Source: Aureispira anguillae (GTDB lineage: Bacteria > Bacteroidota > Bacteroidia > Chitinophagales > Saprospiraceae). From it: a stretch of 64,000 nucleotides of DNA. Location of the stretch: NCBI RefSeq assembly GCF_026000115.1, contig NZ_AP026867.1, positions 5,692,001 through 5,756,000 on the forward strand, written 5' to 3'. The notes beneath the pieces were generated by a model. It was given only the letters and a program-made list of their open reading frames with translations, searched no databases and was not told the origin of the DNA. Made by a program: the position numbers and the translations under genes. Of this stretch, positions 56,320-64,000 are shown one piece after another (position 1 is the first letter of the stretch; every line of letters begins with the position of its first letter).

Positions 56320-58260
56320 ATGAGTTGGAATGTCATAAATTATTTTCGTAATTTCATATTACTAGTATGTGTGCTATCTATGAGTGCATGTATTCCATCT
56401 GAATCAACTAATACCAACAATATGATAGCTACTATTCCTTTAGAAGATTTTTTTAAAAATCCTGAAAAAACAGCTTACTCCTTATCTCCCAATGGAGAGT
56501 ATTTTGCGTTTTTAGCTCCTTACCAAAATCGCAAAAATATTTTTGTACAAAAAATTGGAACGGAAGAAATTCAGCAAATTACTCAAGTAACAGACCGTGA
56601 TTTATCAGGTTTTTTCTGGGCCAATGACGAGCGTCTAATTTTTGTTCGTGATTTTGATGGCGATGAAAACTATCATTTATTCTCGGTAACAAAAGAAGGA
56701 AAAGATGAAAAAGATTTAACTCCTTTTGAGAATGTTAAAGTAGATATTATTGACGACTTGGAGAACGATCCAGAACATCTAATTATTGGGATGAACAAGC
56801 GCATTCCCCAAGTATTCGATCCGTACAGAATCAATATCCGTACAGGAGAAACAAAACAACTTGCCGAAAACCCTGGCAACATATCCAGTTGGATTACGGA
56901 TCACAAGGGACAGTTGCGTATTGCAATTGCTACAGATGGTGTCAATACTTCTGTGTTGTATCGAAAAACAGAACAAGACAACTTCAATATCGTATTAACG
57001 ACTAATTTTAAAGAAACAGTACATCCCATGTACTTTGATTTTGATAACGATGAAACCGTTTATGCACTGTCCAATAGAGGGAGAGATAAAACAGCGGTTG
57101 TCAAAATGAATATTGCAACAGGAGAAGAATTAGAATTAATTTTTGAGCATCCTGAAGTTGATGTTTCTTATATGTCTTACTCTCGTCAACGTCAAGTCCC
57201 AACAACCATTTCTTATGTTACGTGGAAACGTCAACACAAATTTGTAGATCAACAGGTCGAAGATTTGTATAAACGCCTAGAACGGGATTTAGGTAAATAC
57301 GAAGTAGTCATCACCAGTACCAATAAATCAGAAGATAAATTTGTTGTTCGTACTTATAGTGATCGCTCATTAGGAGCTTATTATTTCTATGACAAAACAA
57401 CCGATCAACTAGAGAAAATAACGGAAGTTAGTGCTTGGTTAAAAGAGGATCAATTGGCGGAAATGAAGCCCATTAACTATAAATCTAGGGATGGCTTAAC
57501 CATTCATGGCTATTTAACTTTGCCAAAAAATGTTGAGCACAAAAACTTACCAGTTATCATCAACCCTCATGGCGGTCCTTGGGCTAGAGATGCTTGGACA
57601 TTTAATCCTGAAGTTCAATTTTTAGCGAATAGAGGATATGCCGTTCTCCAAATGAATTTTAGAGGAAGTACGGGTTATGGTCGCCAATTCTGGGAAGCAT
57701 CTTTTCAAGAATGGGGACTCAAAATGCAAGATGATGTTACCGATGGCGTTCAATGGTTAATTGATGAAGGCATTGCCGATCCTTCTAGAATCGCTATTTA
57801 TGGTGGTAGTTATGGTGGTTATTGCACCTTAGCAGGAATTACCTTTACTCCCGATTTATATGCTTGTGCCATTGACTATGTTGGTGTTTCTAACTTATTC
57901 ACGTTCATGGAAACCATCCCCCCTTATTGGGAAATTTATCTAAAAATGCTACATGAAATGGTTGGTGATCCATCTAATCCCGAAGATAGTATTCGGATGC
58001 GAGCTACTTCTCCTGTTTTTCATGTTGATAAAATCAAAGCTCCTTTATTGATTGCTCAAGGAGCTAAAGATCCCCGTGTCAACCAAGATGAATCGGATCA
58101 AATGGTTGCTGCCTTGCGAGAGAAAGGAGTCGCAATAGAGTATATTTTAAAAGAGAATGAAGGGCATGGCTTCCACAATCAAGAAAATCGCTTTGAGTTT
58201 TACGGTAGAATGGAAAAATTCTTAGAGAAGCATTTGACCTTACAACTTCAGAACAACTAA
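56320..58260 (+). CDS. S9 family (prolyl oligopeptidase/acylaminoacyl-peptidase-like) lipoprotein peptidase
   Basis: 646 residues. The signal sequence ends in LSMSAC (Cys24), which predicts an outer-membrane or periplasmic lipoprotein. A beta-propeller (about 40-375, with SLSPNGEYFAFLAP and similar blades) precedes the alpha/beta-hydrolase domain. The catalytic triad is Ser497 (GGSYGGY), Asp584 (GAKDPRVN) and His616 (NEGHGF). The oxyanion-side motif NPHGGPWARD is also present. It should cut short peptides entering the periplasm. Followed by an 18-bp perfect hairpin. Confidence 0.95.
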   Translation: MSWNVINYFRNFILLVCVLSMSACIPSESTNTNNMIATIPLEDFFKNPEKTAYSLSPNGEYFAFLAPYQNRKNIFVQKIGTEEIQQITQVTDRDLSGFFWANDERLIFVRDFDGDENYHLFSVTKEGKDEKDLTPFENVKVDIIDDLENDPEHLIIGMNKRIPQVFDPYRINIRTGETKQLAENPGNISSWITDHKGQLRIAIATDGVNTSVLYRKTEQDNFNIVLTTNFKETVHPMYFDFDNDETVYALSNRGRDKTAVVKMNIATGEELELIFEHPEVDVSYMSYSRQRQVPTTISYVTWKRQHKFVDQQVEDLYKRLERDLGKYEVVITSTNKSEDKFVVRTYSDRSLGAYYFYDKTTDQLEKITEVSAWLKEDQLAEMKPINYKSRDGLTIHGYLTLPKNVEHKNLPVIINPHGGPWARDAWTFNPEVQFLANRGYAVLQMNFRGSTGYGRQFWEASFQEWGLKMQDDVTDGVQWLIDEGIADPSRIAIYGGSYGGYCTLAGITFTPDLYACAIDYVGVSNLFTFMETIPPYWEIYLKMLHEMVGDPSNPEDSIRMRATSPVFHVDKIKAPLLIAQGAKDPRVNQDESDQMVAALREKGVAIEYILKENEGHGFHNQENRFEFYGRMEKFLEKHLTLQLQNN

Positions 58261-58290
58261 TTGAAGTTTTTTATAAAGCAGCAAAAACAT

Positions 58291-58332
58291 ATATTAGTGC
58301 TAGGTATATTTTATACCTAGCACTAATATTTT
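58291..58332 (+). terminator. Perfect 18-bp stem-loop after the S9 peptidase gene
   Basis: 58291-58308 pairs with 58312-58329 around TTT. Only three further Ts follow, so termination is probable but the tail is weak. Confidence 0.75.
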
Positions 58333-58422
58333 ATGGGGCAGAATGATCTGTTGAAGCAGAAAAAATGCATAAAATAAATAAGTTTTTATAAATTGATTTA
58401 CAGTTATTTATAGTGTTTCATA

Positions 58423-58453
58423 TTGTATTACATGAAAAATAATCATATTTTTG
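58423..58453 (+). promoter_or_regulatory. Promoter of the HECGH metalloprotease-like lipoprotein gene
   Basis: TTG (58423-58425), a 20-base spacer and TATTTTTG (58446-58453). Full Bacteroidota consensus; start expected near 58460, leader about 100 nt. Confidence 0.75.
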
Positions 58454-58560
58454 TTTTAAAGAATAAAAAGTAATAGAATTGCTTATAGAGGAGCAAATTC
58501 CCCGCTTGTCAAAGCATTGTTCCTGTCTTAGTTCTATTTTTTTCATTCAACTTATTTTTT

Positions 58561-60678
58561 ATGAATCACCCAATTTTTCAAAAAAGCATTTTTTTGCTTT
58601 TTTTGTCCTTGAGCTGTTGGGGCTGCCAAAAGGAAAAGCTATCCATGCACAACAACACTACTCAAACGCCATCTTTACCTCCAACCGTAGTAGGAGCAAG
58701 AAGCTTAAACACAACCATTGAGCAAACTGTCCTTGGTGCCAAGCGAGTTAATCCTTATACGGTCGCCAATATGACCGCTGCATGGAACCAATTGTACCCT
58801 TCCGATAGCGAAACCGCATTGCCTGCTACGCATTGGTACGTTCGGTTTCATCCACAAACACCACAAGAACTTAAGGAGTTACAACAGGCGATTAATTCCT
58901 ATGCTGTAGCCAATAATGACATCCATGAAAATGATCCTCATTTATTTGATTTTCCCTTGGAATATGAGATCGAGCAAGCAGGTAACTTTTACCACGATCC
59001 AAGTCTTCCAGCAGGAGCAATCACCTATCAATATGCAGTGGTTAAGCCCGACTTTCAATTTCCTGCGGGAGTCACTTATACCCTTATAGATGAATTGGTC
59101 TTAGCCCCTTATTCTTCTTTTTTAACCGCAGAAGCCTTTCGCCGTACGGGCAATGATTATTACAATGCGAAGAATGAGCTAGTCAACTTTTGTGCCCCTA
59201 CTTGTCCCAATTATCCCAATTGCTTGGCGGATGATGTGGATTGTGATGGAACAACAACAACCAATGGCGGAACCATACAGCCCTTTGGGCTTCCTTGTCG
59301 GCTGGGACCTTTATGGCCCTTTTGTTTGCACAATGCCACCGTTACAGGCTTACCGACCAATACAGGAGGTACAACCAGTAATCGCTGCGATTGCCCAATC
59401 AGCGTTTTTGGCAGCAAACCTGGGGGCTGTGTACGAGTAGAAGATACCCAATTGGGTTGGGAGGGGGTAAAAAATGTAGAAATTTACATTCGAGATCTGT
59501 GGTTTACGGGTAGAAGTGTTTGGACTACCAATGAGGGCTGTTGGTACATTCCCTTTAACTATTTTGGTCCGATCCAAGGCTTTTTGAAATACGAAAGCAA
59601 TCGACTCAAAATAAGTGGTCTAAGAGATTTGTATATTGCAGAGTTTGGGCATCCCATTGTTCAGAATTTAGGCATTCATATTTCAGGTTATAACAACTTA
59701 AACATTCGACATCATCGGCATACTGACAATAGCAGCCTACACAGAATGCTTTGGTTTGCTTCCTTAACCAATAATGCGGTTTATGAATACGATTGGTATG
59801 CTGCACAGGAAGGGCTACCGCCTGCTGCTCCTGATCTGAATATTATGTTGATGAATGAAGGAGGTGCGGCTTCTGCTCCTATGTTATCCCATATCATGCG
59901 AACAAGCCCAGGGGCAGGAATGACGATTGCAGGAGGTTTTAGTTTTGTAGGCACAACGGCTGGTTTTACGACCATGGGCTTAGTGGATATGTTTTTGCCA
60001 GGTACGGGGGCATTGGTGGGGACAATGATGCCTTTGTTTTTAACCCACATGCTGGCTAATTTACCCGATATAATTTATCAGTATGGAGGGCGAGAGATTG
60101 AGCTTACATCAGATCCAGTAAAAGAAACCATTTATCATGAATGCGGGCATGCGGCTCATTATTATGCCTTGTCCAATAAAAATGAATATTGGGTTGGCAA
60201 TATTCAACGAATTATAGCCAATGGAGGTTATGGTCTTAAGGGGACTACAGATTATGAACGATGTGCTTTAATCGAATCGTGGGGCTATCATATTGGGAAT
60301 TATTTTGCAGATTTGCATTATGGTCTAAATAATGAAGTCTCTGCTAGGTTTTTGGATTTAGATGATAAGAAAAGAAAGAAATTTGTGTATAGAAAATCTG
60401 AAAGAGATAATCCTCATAATCATTATTATCAGAATTTGTATTGGCTGCAAAAGGGCTTGTATTGGGATTTGATGGACGATCGAACGCATAATGGTCCCCC
60501 ATTAAATATTCCAGATCCCGTAAAAGATAGCGTATCAGGGTTCACCAATGTCGAAATTTTTTCAGCCTTAACGACAAATAGTCCTGAGTTAGTCCATGAG
60601 GTAAAAGATGCTCTGATTAATTTTCATCCTAATCAAAGAAATGCCATTGATACCTTATATAAAGAATATGGTTATTAA
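58561..60678 (+). CDS. Large lipoprotein with zinc-metallopeptidase motif HECGH
   Basis: 705 residues. The signal sequence ends in SCWGC (Cys22 or nearby). Residues 65-205 form an unrecognised domain. Cys-rich segments follow (CAPTCPNYPNCLADDVDCDG at 211-230, named by landmarks; and the CDCPISVFG region at 276-284). Residues 290-350 look like a carboxypeptidase-regulatory-like beta sandwich (GWEGVKNVEIYIRDL), and hydrophobic Gly-rich stretches occupy 450-500. HECGH (526-530) in TIYHECGHAAHYYALS is a zinc-peptidase signature; a downstream Glu ligand could be in ALIESWGYHIGNYFAD. No family recognised. Probably a cell-surface protease. The following small lipoprotein gene may be a partner. Confidence 0.75.
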   Translation: MNHPIFQKSIFLLFLSLSCWGCQKEKLSMHNNTTQTPSLPPTVVGARSLNTTIEQTVLGAKRVNPYTVANMTAAWNQLYPSDSETALPATHWYVRFHPQTPQELKELQQAINSYAVANNDIHENDPHLFDFPLEYEIEQAGNFYHDPSLPAGAITYQYAVVKPDFQFPAGVTYTLIDELVLAPYSSFLTAEAFRRTGNDYYNAKNELVNFCAPTCPNYPNCLADDVDCDGTTTTNGGTIQPFGLPCRLGPLWPFCLHNATVTGLPTNTGGTTSNRCDCPISVFGSKPGGCVRVEDTQLGWEGVKNVEIYIRDLWFTGRSVWTTNEGCWYIPFNYFGPIQGFLKYESNRLKISGLRDLYIAEFGHPIVQNLGIHISGYNNLNIRHHRHTDNSSLHRMLWFASLTNNAVYEYDWYAAQEGLPPAAPDLNIMLMNEGGAASAPMLSHIMRTSPGAGMTIAGGFSFVGTTAGFTTMGLVDMFLPGTGALVGTMMPLFLTHMLANLPDIIYQYGGREIELTSDPVKETIYHECGHAAHYYALSNKNEYWVGNIQRIIANGGYGLKGTTDYERCALIESWGYHIGNYFADLHYGLNNEVSARFLDLDDKKRKKFVYRKSERDNPHNHYYQNLYWLQKGLYWDLMDDRTHNGPPLNIPDPVKDSVSGFTNVEIFSALTTNSPELVHEVKDALINFHPNQRNAIDTLYKEYGY

Positions 60679-60730
60679 TTCATCATGCAAGCTTAGAGTT
60701 TTTCTAAGCTTGTTTTTTAATGTTATTGTG

Positions 60731-61393
60731 ATGTATAAAATATATGTTTTGTTATTACCATTGTTTTTAACTGCTGCTTGTGGTTCTAAAAACCCAGGTT
60801 GCTCTATTAAATATGGTTTTGAATTTCCTCTATCGATAACCCCAAAAGATGTTTTTTCTATAGACGATACCATCTGGTATGAAATCGATTTGCCCAATCA
60901 ACTATTGGATAAGAATAGTGGGAATTATTTTGATTTTACAAACTATGAACTTTTTTTTAATTTATCTACTAGTAAAATTGATACTGATTTTGTTTATAAC
61001 ACAACTCATTTATTTGATATTCACGCAGAAATTGGAAAGGTAACAACAGAAGTCAATGGATTTGTATACACCCATTTTCATTTTAAGAGTATTAATGAGA
61101 AGAAATTTAAAATAGGTTTGATTCCTAAGAAGAAGGGTTGTTATAATACATCTATTCGTTTAGCTGATGTTTTTATTGATAAGGAAAAGAATAAAGATTT
61201 AAATATAGGGAATACGGACTGTTGGGAATATTTATGGCCTGACACCTATGCCTATACTAATAATGGGCAATCCAATCATTATTTAGTAGATGGTCTCTGT
61301 CAATATACATCTTCTTCTGATAGGCGTCTAATTTGTAGTGAAGACTCCGTTTTTCACACAAAAGGAGGTTATGCCTTTTGTGTAAAAGATTAG
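60731..61393 (+). CDS. Small lipoprotein, 220 aa, unknown function
   Basis: Start at ATG 60731, giving a signal sequence ending in LFLTAAC (Cys17); the longer frame from 60641 overlaps the upstream gene and lacks a signal. The mature part is beta-rich with aromatic residues (FDFTNYELFFNLS, YTHFHFKSINEKKFKIGLIPK) and six or more cysteines near the C-terminus (CYNTS, DCWEY, LCQYT, ICSED, FCVKD), probably disulfide-linked. No family recognised. It follows the HECGH lipoprotein by 52 bp, and a scrap of that gene lies just downstream, so the region has been rearranged. Confidence 0.75.
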   Translation: MYKIYVLLLPLFLTAACGSKNPGCSIKYGFEFPLSITPKDVFSIDDTIWYEIDLPNQLLDKNSGNYFDFTNYELFFNLSTSKIDTDFVYNTTHLFDIHAEIGKVTTEVNGFVYTHFHFKSINEKKFKIGLIPKKKGCYNTSIRLADVFIDKEKNKDLNIGNTDCWEYLWPDTYAYTNNGQSNHYLVDGLCQYTSSSDRRLICSEDSVFHTKGGYAFCVKD

Positions 61394-61396
61394 AAA

Positions 61397-61451
61397 AAAG
61401 GCTTGTATTGGGATTTAATGGACGATCAAACCCATAATGGTCCCCATTAAA
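61397..61451 (+). pseudogene. Fragment duplicated from the HECGH lipoprotein gene
   Basis: This stretch matches 60452-60506 inside the metalloprotease-like gene at roughly nine of ten positions (shared GGCTTGTATTGGGATTT and CATAATGGTCCCC). One base is missing near the end, and the frame stops soon after. It begins within a few bases of the stop of the small lipoprotein gene. It is best read as what remains of a second copy of the large gene. Confidence 0.75.
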
Positions 61452-61658
61452 ACTTCTTAGAGGGGGTGACCTTCCAAAATAATAATTCACTCTATACAGA
61501 ACACTAGGGAGAGGGTATTTTTTGTTATAATAATGGTTAATTCTGTTTTAAGAGAACCTTTTGGTCTTTTTTATCATTAAAACCAAACAGCGTTCAATTG
61601 CTTAGCTCACAAACAGACTAGCTAACCAATAATTCTTACTATTTATTGCCGATAAATC

Positions 61659-62996
61659 ATGAAATTATTCTTCGTTATAACAACACTACTTTTATCCCAT
61701 TTTTTGCTTGCCCAAGATAGTTTGGAACAAAATATAAGAGTCTATATGGATATGCAAATGCACCCTACGATGCATGTTCCATACAATTTTTTTGGCGATG
61801 GTTTTGTTTTTTTTGATGAAAACAGTCCTCCTCACCTCACCCATCTCCATCAATTTAAAAATGTTAATTATGCCAATTATTGGAAAAATAATAAAGGGGC
61901 TCGAATTATTGTAGCAGGTGCCTTGACCTCTGAATGGGTAAAAAGTCGCAAAAAAGCCAGAAAAGTTATTCTAAAACAACTCAATTATGTCAATCAGTTT
62001 GCAGCAGAACACGCAGAGGATTTTGTAGTAGCCAAAACCGCTCAGGAGGTCAGGTACCACATCAAAAATAGCCATAAGACTATTATTATACATTCTATAG
62101 AAGGTGGAAAACAATTGATTAATAGCTTGGAAGATGCTGAATTTTGGGCAAAACAGGGGGTTGCCTTTATCACCTTGATGCATTTGGTCGATTCTGAATA
62201 TGGCAGTGCCGCTGTACGCCCTGGACTATTTACCACACTTCTAAATTTTAAGGGAGCGATAAAAGGCAAAAAAAAACGTGGGCTAACAGAAAAGGGCAAA
62301 AAAGCCATCAAATGGTTGGCTCAGGCAGGCATTATGACCGATCTAACTCATATGGAAAGCCAAACTAGAAAAGATGCGCTTGCTTTTATGACCCAAGAAA
62401 AAATTCCCCCTTTATCCACTCACGATTGCTTTAAAGCCATCAAAAACAACGCTCGTTCTATTAGTGGCGAAGAAATTCTTACTATTTATCAATTGAATGG
62501 TTTCATGGCTTTGCCCATTAGTGGTATGGAAATGCAATTGGTTAAATCCCAGCCGTACTACATCAACAAAGAAGATAGCTTAATACAAGCAGGTTGTCAC
62601 TGCCCTGGATCGGTAGATTCTTATAAATTTATGTATCAAGCACTTCAACAGTATATTGAAGCTAATATTGGTCTGATCAGAGGCGATAGCTCCATTTCCT
62701 TTGCTAACTTAAGTGAAGAGGAAAAGGTAAAATATGCCATTGGTTTTCAAAGTGATTTTAATGGTTGGCTCAATCATAGCCGCCCCCGTATTGGCAAAAA
62801 AGGTTGTTACCCCATTGATTCTACCAAAAACTATGAAGCTATAGAACTAGAAGGTTTAGCACATCCTGGCTTATTAGCCTCTCAGTGGCGACTCTTGGAC
62901 AAAGAAGGAGTTGACTTAGCTCCCATTCTTCGTTCTTCTGAACGTTTTATACAATTATGGGAATATTTTAGAGAAAATAAACAGCAATGGAAATAA
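61659..62996 (+). CDS. Membrane dipeptidase (renal dipeptidase, peptidase M19 family)
   Basis: 445 residues. A signal peptide ends near residue 18 (LLAQ). The metal-dependent barrel shows the first metal motif as DMQMHPTMH (family DxHxD-like position, here HxxxH), IHSIEGG (bridging Glu), MHLVDSEYG, DLTHM and LSTHDCFKAIKNNARSI (the SH...R.. region), and NGWLNHSRPR. M19 enzymes hydrolyse dipeptides or D-amino-acid amides. The first motif departs from the usual DGHND type, so substrate range may differ. Single gene, 260 bp after the rearranged region. Confidence 0.85.
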   Translation: MKLFFVITTLLLSHFLLAQDSLEQNIRVYMDMQMHPTMHVPYNFFGDGFVFFDENSPPHLTHLHQFKNVNYANYWKNNKGARIIVAGALTSEWVKSRKKARKVILKQLNYVNQFAAEHAEDFVVAKTAQEVRYHIKNSHKTIIIHSIEGGKQLINSLEDAEFWAKQGVAFITLMHLVDSEYGSAAVRPGLFTTLLNFKGAIKGKKKRGLTEKGKKAIKWLAQAGIMTDLTHMESQTRKDALAFMTQEKIPPLSTHDCFKAIKNNARSISGEEILTIYQLNGFMALPISGMEMQLVKSQPYYINKEDSLIQAGCHCPGSVDSYKFMYQALQQYIEANIGLIRGDSSISFANLSEEEKVKYAIGFQSDFNGWLNHSRPRIGKKGCYPIDSTKNYEAIELEGLAHPGLLASQWRLLDKEGVDLAPILRSSERFIQLWEYFRENKQQWK

Positions 62997-63287
62997 CTTT
63001 CCTGACAAAGTGCTTACTATCCAGTTAATCCCCATAGAACGGTACATTACTGTAGTCGTATTTTTCGAGATTCAGTGCAAACCTAGTTCATTCTTATATA
63101 AATTTTGCTCAAAAAATAATTTTTTTCTCTCAAAAAAAGCTTGTTCTCTAGAAACTACCAACCAAATCGCACAAAACTCCGTTTTATTTAGTACTTTTAT
63201 AGTAGAATTTTTAATGGTTTATTTTGAATAATACCATATATACAATATAACATTTTATTTGATAGACACTTTTGTTTTCTTCGACAA
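62997..63287. other. Intergenic gap, nothing recognised
   Basis: About 290 AT-rich bases between the dipeptidase and the last gene. No clear terminator or promoter match. Confidence 0.5.
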
Positions 63288-63953
63288 ATGAGCATAAAGT
63301 ATTCAGAGCCGTCAAGAATTTTTAGGGACTTTAGATCCATCCCATATTCTGACTATTACTACCTTATCCGTTTTTATGAGCAGTATGATCAGGACATTGA
63401 TTATCTTCCTTTCAATGAAGGGCTAATTATGTCTTATTATTATGCCAATGCTCTTTTTGAAACGCAAGAATACGACACCCATATTGAAATAGCCAATTAT
63501 ATTCTAGAACAATCTATTATTCATAATGTCCGCTATATTGATGGAGAAGATGTTTATATGACAATGTTGTACAAAAAAACATATGCCCACTTAAAATTAG
63601 GGGATATCGAAATGGCAAAAAAATTAGCGATTCAATTGGTTCGATTGGATCACCATCACTTTTTATATCAAGCTACATTACGCCAATGTTTTTTGGAGAC
63701 TCGTCCTACTTGGATTCGCCCCTTGTTAACCTTGAGTGCAATGACCACATTGATGGCTTCAATTATAACAATTGTATTTTCTTCTTTTGATACCTATTTG
63801 CCTGTCAAAGCAATTATGATTCCTTATAGTTTGCTTTTTTTGGCGGGAATTGGTTTAGTCACAACGGCTGTGGCTTATTGTAAATATATCATTGTACCTA
63901 CCAAAAAAATTCTAACACAAGCCAAAATCGACCAAACTACCAAAGAAAATTAA
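63288..63953 (+). CDS. Membrane protein with TPR-like N-terminus, unknown
   Basis: 221 residues. The first 140 are helical and Tyr-rich with TPR-like spacing (YYYANALFETQEYDTHIEIANYIL, named by its start YYYANALFE; then YKKTYAHLKLGDIEMAKKLA). Two hydrophobic segments follow (about 145-165 and 175-200), and a basic cytoplasmic tail ends the protein. It resembles small membrane-anchored scaffold proteins. I do not recognise a family. It appears complete and is the last gene of the window. Confidence 0.75.
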   Translation: MSIKYSEPSRIFRDFRSIPYSDYYYLIRFYEQYDQDIDYLPFNEGLIMSYYYANALFETQEYDTHIEIANYILEQSIIHNVRYIDGEDVYMTMLYKKTYAHLKLGDIEMAKKLAIQLVRLDHHHFLYQATLRQCFLETRPTWIRPLLTLSAMTTLMASIITIVFSSFDTYLPVKAIMIPYSLLFLAGIGLVTTAVAYCKYIIVPTKKILTQAKIDQTTKEN

Positions 63954-64000
63954 TGCTTAGGTAAAAGGTCTACCCCAACGTTCATCCATTATTCTATTTT

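Overview
The window comes from the chromosome of a low-GC, gliding or marine-type Bacteroidota. Three things support this. Several secreted proteins end in type IX secretion (T9SS) C-terminal sorting domains, and one lipoprotein resembles the C-terminal domain of the gliding/T9SS protein GldM. Promoters fit the Bacteroidota pattern TTG-N18-20-TAnnTTTG, for example at 46710-46740 and 22183-22213. The hpf - tRNAs - tuf - tRNA-Trp - secE - nusG - rplKAJL - rpoBC block has the usual Bacteroidota order. The mix of genes suggests a Saprospiria-like organism (Aureispira/Saprospira type), but that is a guess.

Layout. 1-11 kb: lipoproteins and secreted proteins (cyclophilin lipoprotein, TMTC-like membrane TPR protein, short-chain dehydrogenase, GldM-C-like lipoprotein, PDZ-PDZ-T9SS protein, ArnT/PMT-like glycosyltransferase, L-type lectin with T9SS tail). 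11-22 kb: housekeeping (queD-like, glutathione peroxidase, holB, dnaN, Nfu Fe-S scaffold, two rhomboid proteases, an EEP hydrolase, a HAD hydrolase) plus a TPR protein and a small remnant of a T9SS chitinase. 22.3-30 kb: accessory region with tRNA(CAT), an AbiE-type toxin-antitoxin pair whose upstream region carries three perfect loop-less palindromes, a YbjN-like lipoprotein and a 998-residue DUF4157 (eCIS-core) protein that also carries a possible caspase-like His/Cys pair. 30.7-33 kb: a large T9SS cargo protein built from a tandem duplication. 33-47 kb: the transcription/translation block, all on the minus strand. 47.6-56 kb: envelope and metabolism (lptC, amidase, DUF368 transporter, aroE, proline dehydrogenase, PorT-family barrel, lysS). 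56-64 kb: an S9 peptidase, a HECGH metalloprotease-like lipoprotein followed by a small lipoprotein and a duplicated gene scrap, an M19 dipeptidase and a TPR-like membrane protein.

Two families of dispersed, structured intergenic repeats run through the window. One is a palindromic element with ends like ACTCCGCT...AGCGGAGT (about 17.6, 26.3 and 48.35 kb, with a fragment at position 1). The other is an element of about 100 bp (8.14 and 10.86 kb) whose central hairpin is kept by compensating changes. With the palindromes upstream of the AbiE pair and the DUF4157/His-Cys protein, these are the least explained parts of the window. No rRNA, CRISPR array, insertion sequence or prophage was seen.
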